Source: Syntrophomonadaceae bacterium
GTDB taxonomy: Bacteria > Bacillota > Ch66 > Ch109
Length of the DNA: 32,346 bases
Assembly (NCBI GenBank): GCA_012519455.1
Contig: JAAYQE010000008.1
Span: forward strand, 1-32,346
Direction: 5' to 3'
Shown here: positions 26,138-32,346 of the stretch, one piece after another
Numbering within the stretch: position 1 is the stretch's first letter
Layout: each line of letters starts with the position of its first letter
Notes under the pieces: generated by a model
Told to the model about the DNA's origin: nothing
What the model saw: only the letters and a program-made list of their open reading frames with translations
Database searches by the model: none
Program-made: the position numbers and the translations under genes

Positions 26138-26461
26138 TTATACTGTAATATCAATCCTCTTACCTAATCGAGGGTCTTTTGCTAAACCGGCCTCATCACT
26201 TTGGCTTTCCTCTTTTCTTTGTTTCTTCTTGGCATCAGTTTCTCTTTTACTTCCCTGGTCCCCTTCGCGCTCGCGTATTTTACCTTCTTCATTACGCGGC
26301 GTTTCTTGGACGCTATTCTGCCGCTGTTCTGCCTCGCGGGCTAATTGATTGGCGGTAGAAGCTTGCTGATTATTTGACCCTTGCTGCTGAATTTGTTGCG
26401 TTCTGGCAACCTCCTGAACTTTGGGAATAAGCACCTGCATGTCTACCATTTTAATGGACAT
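26138..26461 (-). CDS. Small charged hypothetical protein
   Basis: I do not recognise this 107-residue protein. It is rich in Gln, Asn, Glu, Lys and Arg, has no membrane segment, signal peptide or cysteine, and is probably mostly disordered. A short ordered-looking start (MSIKMVDMQVLIPKVQEVAR) and an end (LGKRIDITV) frame the low-complexity part. The ATG at 26461 is preceded by AAGGGGGAAG, a good ribosome binding site, and the gene shares TAATG with the following frame, so it is likely translated. Its place between the FapA-like and swrB-like genes suggests a motility-related role, but that is inference from position only. Confidence 0.65.
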   Translation of the reverse strand: MSIKMVDMQVLIPKVQEVARTQQIQQQGSNNQQASTANQLAREAEQRQNSVQETPRNEEGKIREREGDQGSKRETDAKKKQRKEESQSDEAGLAKDPRLGKRIDITV

Positions 26462-26521
26462 ATTACTTCCCCCTTCAGGAATCCAAGCACCGAAAAAATG
26501 ATAACCTACATACTAACCACT

Positions 26522-27916
26522 CTATTTATAAGGATAAATCTTTATATCATCTTCTTCAACTACTAGTTGACAAAATTCGATCGCATCATTCACCGTCATG
26601 GTAATTTGCCCAATCATCACCGTTACCCCGGGGTAAATCGTCCCCTGCACACAAATTTTACCGGTTCTTAATGTAGATAATTGTTCTTCTAAAAGCTCCT
26701 TTCTTCTTTGTTTTTCAGCAATTTCCTGTTCCAGTTGCTGTTCTAAGGGTCTTAAACGATTTAGCGTTTCTCTTTTATCCTCAGGAAGTTCCCCTCTGGT
26801 TTTTTCTAGATTAGACAATAAGTCGATTATTTGCCGGGTTTTCTCTAGATCTTTGGCTTTATCCTGTAATTCTTGATTAAGGTGGCGATATTCCTCTTTT
26901 CTTTCCGGTTTTATGCCCACCTCTATCTGGGTGGGTGGAGCTAAGGAAGAACCAATATTTTTGGCCCTGATCTCTCGTGTGGCTCGGGTCACGCCCCCGA
27001 CGATCGTACCCCGCCGGCCTTCTACAACTAATCTCCCACCGCTGCTGACCAAACTATGCAATATGGCATCGGTAATGTTAATATCGCCCCGGGCCTGTAT
27101 ATTTCCGTTTTCCACAAATTGTGCTTGTATGTTCCCTCCCGCTACTACCGTGCCTTTTCCCTGGCCCATAATACCTCGTTTAACCACGATGGAACCGCTG
27201 GCTAAAATTGAGGCCCCCTCAATATTACCAAAAATTTCTACATTGCCTTCAGTACGAATCGCAAAACCGGGTTTTACATTACCCCGAACCGAAATATCAC
27301 CAATAAAGCTAATATTACCCGTACTAACATCGACATCGCCGTTTACTTCCAAAACCGGTAATACATTGATTACGCCAGCACCCGTCAATACTACATGTCC
27401 ATCACAGGTGGCTATTAATTTTAAGCCATTTTCTTCCAAAATGGTATTTTTACCTCTACGTAAAGGTACATTCTTTCCCTGTTTACCTTTAATCAATTGT
27501 CCTTTTACGGTGATGCCGGGACTACCAGGAATGGCCGGAACTTTGGTCGCGATTAATTCACCGGCTCGGACATTGTGAATCAAATTAAGATCAGAAAAAT
27601 CGACTGTTCCATCCTCCCGTTCCCGGGGTCGACCGGATTCCTCATCTAAATGATGATAGATTATTTGGGCATCTGCCCCCATTTCCACCGGTTTGCCCGT
27701 CGCTACTTGTACTCTCTGCCCTCTGCGGATGGTAACAGCGTCCTTTACGGCAACTTCATCGATGCCATACTTTACGCCAGCTTTTTCTAACTCCTGCATA
27801 GCTACTTGAAATAAATCCGTATTCGTATTAACCTCCAAATCTACCTGTAAATAAGCAGCCATATTATCCGGTTGAATTTCCACATCTAACCCTAAACGAT
27901 CATCGTCAAGGCTCAT
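26522..27916 (-). CDS. DUF342 / FapA-family protein
   Basis: The 464-residue protein belongs to the DUF342 (FapA) family. An N-terminal domain (about 1-170, including GKPVEMGADAQIIYHH and TKVPAIPGSPGITVKGQ) is followed by a right-handed beta-helix made of short glycine-rich turns (about 170-320: VNGDVDVSTGNISFIGDISV, IFGNIEGASILASGSIVV), then a coiled coil of about 80 residues and a short C-terminal piece. Family members are often encoded next to motility or polysaccharide genes, and the molecular function is poorly known. No membrane segment is seen. The ATG at 27916 is preceded by a run of eight G (27923-27930) acting as ribosome binding site. Confidence 0.85.
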   Translation of the reverse strand: MSLDDDRLGLDVEIQPDNMAAYLQVDLEVNTNTDLFQVAMQELEKAGVKYGIDEVAVKDAVTIRRGQRVQVATGKPVEMGADAQIIYHHLDEESGRPREREDGTVDFSDLNLIHNVRAGELIATKVPAIPGSPGITVKGQLIKGKQGKNVPLRRGKNTILEENGLKLIATCDGHVVLTGAGVINVLPVLEVNGDVDVSTGNISFIGDISVRGNVKPGFAIRTEGNVEIFGNIEGASILASGSIVVKRGIMGQGKGTVVAGGNIQAQFVENGNIQARGDINITDAILHSLVSSGGRLVVEGRRGTIVGGVTRATREIRAKNIGSSLAPPTQIEVGIKPERKEEYRHLNQELQDKAKDLEKTRQIIDLLSNLEKTRGELPEDKRETLNRLRPLEQQLEQEIAEKQRRKELLEEQLSTLRTGKICVQGTIYPGVTVMIGQITMTVNDAIEFCQLVVEEDDIKIYPYK

Positions 27917-28004
27917 AGATTACCCCCCCCAACTACCATGCTAGGTTTCGGAACCAAATCTAAATAACCGGATTATCCCGTAATAACTGGTCCAAAAGCT
28001 CTTC

Positions 28005-28787
28005 TTACTCCCCGTAAATTTTCTTTTTCCGGCGACTTAATCGACCACGGAGCCGTAGAATAGCCTTGGTATGTAATTGCGAAATTCGAGATTCTGATAA
28101 GCCTATCACCGCTCCAATTTCTTTAAGTGTTAATTGTTCATAATAATAGAGCGAAATGACCAAGCGTTCTCTCTCGGGTAGTTTATCAATTGCTTCTATT
28201 AACAGGGCTTTTGTTTCTTCGTACTCTAAGCGCACGGTAATTTCTTCTAAACGAGAATCCTCTATCGTATCCATTATGCGTAACGAATCATTCTCAGATG
28301 CCTCACCCGGCCATAAATCTTCCAGGTAATAAAGGGAGGTATAACTAACTTCTTGCAGCATCTTTTCATATTGATTCAAAGATAAATCTAAAGCTTGGGC
28401 CATTTCTTGATCTGTCGCGCTTCGACCCAAATCCTGTTCTAATTCAAGATAAGTTCTTTCCAACATACGAGTTTTCTGCCGAATCGATTGGGGTACCCAA
28501 TCCATAGAACGTAGCCCATCTAAAATGGCCCCACGAATCCGGGTGGTTGCATAGGTTTCGAACTTTACGCCTCGAGATAAGTCGTATTTTTCAATCGCAT
28601 CCAGCAAACCAAAAACGCCAAATCCTGTCAAATCATCCAATTCTACGCGCGTAGACAAACGAAGACTTAACCGACCGGCTACTCGATGCACCAGGTAAAC
28701 ATAATGAATAATCAGTTTTTCTCTCGCTGCCACGTCCTTCTGTTGTTTATAGCGTAGCCATAATTGTTCGATTTTAGGTTCACCCAT
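28005..28787 (-). CDS. sigD: RNA polymerase sigma factor for flagellar genes (SigD/FliA/WhiG family)
   Basis: This alternative sigma factor directs late flagellar, motility and chemotaxis genes. The 260 residues show region 2 (LIIHYVYLVHRVAGRLSLRL, then DLTGFGVFGLLDAIEKYDLS and KFETYATTRIRGAILDGLR), region 3 (DWVPQSIRQK, DLGRSATDQEMAQAL) and the region 4 helix-turn-helix (LTLKEIGAVIGLSESRISQL). It lies three bases after cheD and before rpsB, as in B. subtilis. The ATG at 28787 has GAGAGG about 12 bases upstream, a weak site, so translation may depend on coupling to cheD. No FlgM-type anti-sigma gene is in the window. Confidence 0.94.
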   Translation of the reverse strand: MGEPKIEQLWLRYKQQKDVAAREKLIIHYVYLVHRVAGRLSLRLSTRVELDDLTGFGVFGLLDAIEKYDLSRGVKFETYATTRIRGAILDGLRSMDWVPQSIRQKTRMLERTYLELEQDLGRSATDQEMAQALDLSLNQYEKMLQEVSYTSLYYLEDLWPGEASENDSLRIMDTIEDSRLEEITVRLEYEETKALLIEAIDKLPERERLVISLYYYEQLTLKEIGAVIGLSESRISQLHTKAILRLRGRLSRRKKKIYGE

Positions 28788-28790
28788 AAT

Positions 28791-29276
28791 CTAAACAATC
28801 CTCTCACCATGCTCGATTGTACGAATCGAAAGTTTACCGGTCTCGGTCCAGAAATGAATCGTACGACCATAGCTGCCTCCAACATCGGTATAAATTAATT
28901 TAATCTTTTCCTGCCTGAGTACCTCTTGTACTGCCTTCGCATTACGCTCTCCAATCCGCATGATATCACTAGAACCAGGGAAACTAAACATTTGGGCTCC
29001 ACCAGCAATTTTAGCTACCACTCTACTTAAATTAGCGCCCATCCCCGACATCTCTTTTAATAACGCTAGAATAGCGGTATCGGCAAACTTAGCTTTATTA
29101 TCGGTTTTGCGCGCCTGTTCGCTTGAAGGCAACATCACATGCGCTAATCCTCCTATCTTGGTCACTGGATCCCAAAGGCAGACGCCTACACATGACCCTA
29201 AACCAGCGGTCATTAAAATACCTGGGTTGATTGCGGTTTTATAATCAGCCATACCTACCTGAATCACTTTCGACAT
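28791..29276 (-). CDS. cheD: Chemoreceptor glutamine deamidase CheD
   Basis: CheD deamidates glutamines on chemoreceptors and binds CheC to adjust adaptation. In the 161 residues the catalytic triad is recognisable from its spacing: Thr23, Cys29 (GLGSCVGVCL) and His46 (GGLAHVMLP). The later AKIAGGAQMF and DVGGSYGRTIHFWTETG motifs are also typical. The ATG at 29276 overlaps the stop codon of cheC (TAATG), matching the functional pairing of the two proteins. Confidence 0.96.
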   Translation of the reverse strand: MSKVIQVGMADYKTAINPGILMTAGLGSCVGVCLWDPVTKIGGLAHVMLPSSEQARKTDNKAKFADTAILALLKEMSGMGANLSRVVAKIAGGAQMFSFPGSSDIMRIGERNAKAVQEVLRQEKIKLIYTDVGGSYGRTIHFWTETGKLSIRTIEHGERIV

Positions 29277-29896
29277 TAAACATTCACCCCAAGTCGTTCC
29301 AGAATCGTGTTTAAAGAACCCGGTTCCGGTAGTAAAAAAAGATGGCCTACTACCTGCTGATTGTCTTCGCTAAACTCGGTTTCAATTACCAGAGCGTGAT
29401 CGCCAATCACTCCCAGGGTATAAATCACCGCGCTTAAAATTGCTCCGGCCATATCAGTAGCTAGAGAAGGAACGGAAGGATAAATGTCTAGACCAGTAAA
29501 CATCGTCAGCGAATTAAGATAAGTTGCGACCAGGATATTGCCCACTTCTTTAAGGGCGGAATGTTCCATTTCTCCTAATTTTTGTGTCGATCCAATTGAT
29601 AGCCCCATTAACATATCAGCAAGAGTAAGAGCACTGCTCAAGGGTAAAACGAAAAGCATACCACCAGGCGCTTCCCCATGTAACTGTAAGTAAACCCCGA
29701 CTACCAGTTTTTCTGCTCCACCTATCACCTCGGCCACTTCCGGAAAGGGTAAAATTTTTAATTGAGGAACACTCATTTCAATCCGACGATTAATCATCAT
29801 GGATAATGAAGTAGCTGCATTCCCCGCACCTATATTCCCAATTTCTTTGAGAGCATCCATCTGTAAATCGCTTAATTGCATAAACTCATCTGCCAT
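29276..29896 (-). CDS. cheC: CheY-P phosphatase CheC
   Basis: CheC dephosphorylates CheY-P, and its activity rises when bound to CheD. The 206 residues contain both phosphatase sites of the family: the first with Glu18 and Asn21 (LKEIGNIGAGNAATSL) and the second with Glu117 and Asn120 (LKEVGNILVATYLNSL). The start ATG at 29896 follows GAGGTG about 11 bases upstream. It lies between cheW and cheD in the standard order. Confidence 0.95.
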   Translation of the reverse strand: MADEFMQLSDLQMDALKEIGNIGAGNAATSLSMMINRRIEMSVPQLKILPFPEVAEVIGGAEKLVVGVYLQLHGEAPGGMLFVLPLSSALTLADMLMGLSIGSTQKLGEMEHSALKEVGNILVATYLNSLTMFTGLDIYPSVPSLATDMAGAILSAVIYTLGVIGDHALVIETEFSEDNQQVVGHLFLLPEPGSLNTILERLGVNV

Positions 29897-29930
29897 GTAT
29901 GTTTAACACCTCGCTCCCCATTAACGAGGA

Positions 29931-30392
29931 TTATTTAAAACCTTCTATTCCAAGGACCTGGGCAATGTCCAACAAAATCAACAATTGCCCTTCTTTCTTA
30001 CCTATCCCTTGAATATACTGAGTTTTCATCGTAGTTACCACCGACGAAGGAGGTTCGATATCGGATAAATACAGGCGCTGTACTTCCCATACGCTGTCTA
30101 CCACTATCCCTGCGGTAATATCTTGTACTTTTACTATAATAATTCGGGTCCGGTCGGTATTAACCCGTGCCGGTAGATCAAAAAGTTTATGTAGATTAAT
30201 CACTGGGATTACATTGCCCCTTAAATTAATAACCCCTTCTATAAAGCTAAAAGCTTTAGGTACTCGCGTAATGTTTAACAAACGCTCAATCTCTTGAACT
30301 ACCAAAATATCTAGGGCATAAATTTCTCGTCCTAATTCAAAGGTCACTAGTTGTACTTCCTGATCCACAAATCTATCCTGTTCGATATCCAT
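29931..30392 (-). CDS. cheW: Chemotaxis coupling protein CheW
   Basis: CheW links chemoreceptors to the kinase CheA. The 153-residue protein is a single CheW domain with VTFELGREIYALDILVVQEI, GVINLRGNVIPVINLH and the RIIIVKVQDITAGIVVDSVWEV stretch. The ATG at 30392 follows GGGGGG by five bases. It starts 18 bases after the cheA stop codon. Confidence 0.96.
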   Translation of the reverse strand: MDIEQDRFVDQEVQLVTFELGREIYALDILVVQEIERLLNITRVPKAFSFIEGVINLRGNVIPVINLHKLFDLPARVNTDRTRIIIVKVQDITAGIVVDSVWEVQRLYLSDIEPPSSVVTTMKTQYIQGIGKKEGQLLILLDIAQVLGIEGFK

Positions 30393-30410
30393 TTTATCCC
30401 CCCTACCATA

Positions 30411-32346
30411 CTAAAATAAAGTTCCAACATCTAAAATTAAAGAAACTTGTCCGTTCCCCAGGATAGTAGCTCCGGTGAGACCAGGAATACCGCCGAGTAG
30501 TTTGCCAAGAGATTTAATCACGATTTCTTCCTGCCCAATTAAGGCGTCAACTACTAAACCGGCCTGGCCGTCTCCTTTACGTACGACAACTACGTAAAAT
30601 ACGTCTAAATCTGACGTATAGTCTGGCACCTCTAATAATCGATGCATACGTACAATCGGTAAAACATTACCTCTTAAGATGACAACCTCCTGGTTTTGAA
30701 CTAGTTTTATATTAGCAGAGGATATGGCCATCGTTTCGTCTACCGCAGCCAAGGGTACGGCATATGTTTCTTGGCCTACTTTAACTAGTAAAGCTTGTAT
30801 AATGGCTAAGGTTAAGGGTAAACGAATGACAAATCGAGAACCTAGGCCTTTTTTGCTTTCTACCGAAATAGTTCCGCTGAGTGATTCAATCTTAGAGCGA
30901 ACCACATCTAGGCCAACTCCCCTTCCGGATAATTCGGTTATCTGTTGCGCAGTACTAAAACCCGGTAGAAAGATCATATTGATAATGGTGTTTTCATCAA
31001 GTTGATCGGTTTCCTTCGTTATTAAACCCCGCTCAATGGCCTGCGCCCGAACTCGCTCCACATCAATTCCCCGGCCATCGTCTTCAACCTCGATAATTAC
31101 GTTATTACCCTCGTGACAAGCGGATAAGCGAAGTAAACCTACTGTGCCCTTGCCTAACTCTCGCCGTTGATTCGGATGTTCAATCCCGTGGTCTATCGAA
31201 TTGCGTAATAAATGTACTAATGGATCACCGATTTCATCTATAACCGTACGATCCAATTCTGTCTCTTTACCCTCGATAACAAAATTTATCTCTTTGCCTA
31301 ATTCCTTAGCCAGATCCCTTACCATACGCGGAAAACGATTAAAAACTTGCTCTACCGGTACCATCCGTACTTTCATGACGATAGTATGTAAGTCGGTTAA
31401 TATCCGATCAAATTGCTCTACGGCCTCACTTAACTCTCCTAGATTATTCGCCTGACCGATTTGCCCTAAACGCGTTTTGTTGATCACCAATTCGCCCACT
31501 AGATTCATCAATTTATCCAAGCGTTCTATATCAACACGAACCGTTTGTCTCACTTTGGAGTTAAAACGAATTTCTCCAGGATGTTCTTCCGGTAAATTTT
31601 CATTAACCTCCGTGTCTACCTCTGGTAAGGTGTTTGAACCCGGAATTTCCTCTTTTTCTAAGATAAATAAGGAACACTCCCTAAGGGTAACCTCCGAGAT
31701 AATATTAATCCTTTGATTAACGGCAGCAGCATCTTCTCGCGTTACCAGAAGCAATTCAAAGCCTTCCTCAAATTGCCCCTCATCAATCTCCTGAGCCGGC
31801 GGAATACTTTTAACGATTTCCCCAATTTCCTCCAGATTGCGAAAGACCATAAAGGCACGTACCGATTTCATTAACGAATCTGGATCAATCTCCACCTTTA
31901 AATGAAAAATGTTAAACCCAGAAAGCGTAGCTTGCTCGATAACATTTAATTCAAAATCATTCAACTCTAGGGAACGAGAAGCTGAAATGACCACTTCCGG
32001 ATCTTCACTTACCGCTGCATCAACCGTTACCTTCAAATTATCGGTAGTTGCTTCCTCCAGTAACTTAACTAATTCGCCTACAGGAAGGTCATCACTTCCC
32101 CGAGCCTCTACATTATCAATCATACTCTGTAAGGTATCGAGGCACTGAAACAGGAGATCAATAATCGTATCACTTACCTCAACTTCATGCGTACGTAATC
32201 CAGAAAGAATATTTTCCATGGCATGGGTTAAATCCGCTACTTTCTCAAACCCCATGGTAGCGGCCATCCCTTTTAAGGTATGGGCCGCACGAAAAATCTC
32301 ATCCAACACCCCCACGTTTTGCGAATTACCTTCTAGTTCTAACAAC
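30411..32346 (-). CDS. cheA: Chemotaxis histidine kinase CheA, 5' end cut by the window
   Basis: CheA autophosphorylates in response to receptors and passes phosphate to CheY. About 645 codons are visible; the very N-terminus lies beyond base 32346. The phosphotransfer domain shows AAHTLKGMAATMGF, with the phosphorylated histidine at about base 32282. A long middle part with the CheY-binding region follows, then the dimerisation helices (DIERLDKLMNLVGELVINK), the ATPase domain with N-box LLRNSIDHGIEHP, G1 VEDDGRGID and G2 LSGRGVGLDVVRSKIE, and the C-terminal CheW-like domain ending VSLILDVGTLF. All key residues are in place. Confidence 0.97.
   Translation of the reverse strand, partial: LLELEGNSQNVGVLDEIFRAAHTLKGMAATMGFEKVADLTHAMENILSGLRTHEVEVSDTIIDLLFQCLDTLQSMIDNVEARGSDDLPVGELVKLLEEATTDNLKVTVDAAVSEDPEVVISASRSLELNDFELNVIEQATLSGFNIFHLKVEIDPDSLMKSVRAFMVFRNLEEIGEIVKSIPPAQEIDEGQFEEGFELLLVTREDAAAVNQRINIISEVTLRECSLFILEKEEIPGSNTLPEVDTEVNENLPEEHPGEIRFNSKVRQTVRVDIERLDKLMNLVGELVINKTRLGQIGQANNLGELSEAVEQFDRILTDLHTIVMKVRMVPVEQVFNRFPRMVRDLAKELGKEINFVIEGKETELDRTVIDEIGDPLVHLLRNSIDHGIEHPNQRRELGKGTVGLLRLSACHEGNNVIIEVEDDGRGIDVERVRAQAIERGLITKETDQLDENTIINMIFLPGFSTAQQITELSGRGVGLDVVRSKIESLSGTISVESKKGLGSRFVIRLPLTLAIIQALLVKVGQETYAVPLAAVDETMAISSANIKLVQNQEVVILRGNVLPIVRMHRLLEVPDYTSDLDVFYVVVVRKGDGQAGLVVDALIGQEEIVIKSLGKLLGGIPGLTGATILGNGQVSLILDVGTLF

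Noticed and set aside
26913-27578. A 221-codon open frame on the plus strand opposite the DUF342 gene
   Set aside because: It is long but is the mirror of a beta-helix coding region with biased codons; it has no recognisable domain and no supporting start site.

Overview
The window is a slice of a Bacillota chromosome, probably a motile member of the Clostridia in the broad sense. It has a PolC-type replicative polymerase, a short form of EF-Ts, and the che-sigD-rpsB-tsf-pyrH-frr-uppS-cdsA-dxr-rseP-proS-polC-rimP-nusA-infB-rbfA-truB-ribF-rpsO-pnp gene order known from Bacillus subtilis and many Clostridia. The genus cannot be fixed from the sequence alone. Every supported gene lies on the minus strand, so transcription runs from the high-coordinate end to the low-coordinate end. 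I see no rRNA, tRNA, CRISPR array, insertion sequence, prophage or integration site, and no gene-free stretch longer than about 300 bases.

Layout in the direction of transcription. (1) 32346 to about 25500 is the tail of a flagellar/chemotaxis operon: cheA (cut by the window edge), cheW, cheC, cheD, sigD, a DUF342/FapA-like gene, a small charged hypothetical gene, and a swrB/ylxL-like gene that appears split by a one-base frameshift. (2) 25475 to about 22270 begins with a strong promoter and holds rpsB, an intercistronic hairpin, tsf, pyrH, frr and a one-domain PASTA protein, ending at a hairpin just before uppS. (3) 22210 to 9754 is the envelope, isoprenoid and replication block: uppS, cdsA, an AI-2E/YtvI-like permease gene, dxr, rseP, ispG, proS, an mgtC-like gene and polC. 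(4) 9660 to 1005 starts with a second strong promoter and a structured leader, followed by the translation/transcription-factor operon rimP, nusA, rnpM (ylxR), ylxQ, infB, rbfA, nrnA, truB and ribF. (5) 1001 to 1 holds a promoter and structured leader for rpsO, an intercistronic terminator, a separate promoter, and the 5' part of pnp.

The genes form several functional sets. CheA, CheW, CheC and CheD, with sigma-D, serve chemotaxis and late flagellar expression. S2, S15, EF-Ts, RRF, IF-2, RbfA, RimP, TruB and ProS serve translation. NusA, RnpM, PNPase and NrnA act on RNA synthesis and turnover. DXR and IspG belong to the MEP isoprenoid pathway, whose products feed UppS. CdsA makes CDP-diacylglycerol for phospholipids.

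Most of the window is ordinary conserved housekeeping DNA, and I found no convincing new multi-gene system. The points most worth a second look are a PolC that lacks the usual 3'-5' exonuclease domain inserted in its PHP domain; the frameshift in the swrB-like gene; the rimP leader, which combines a near-consensus promoter, a short open frame with a strong ribosome binding site, and a hairpin containing that frame's start codon; tandem repeats in the NusA tail and the IF-2 N-terminus; and a stand-alone PASTA domain without any export signal.
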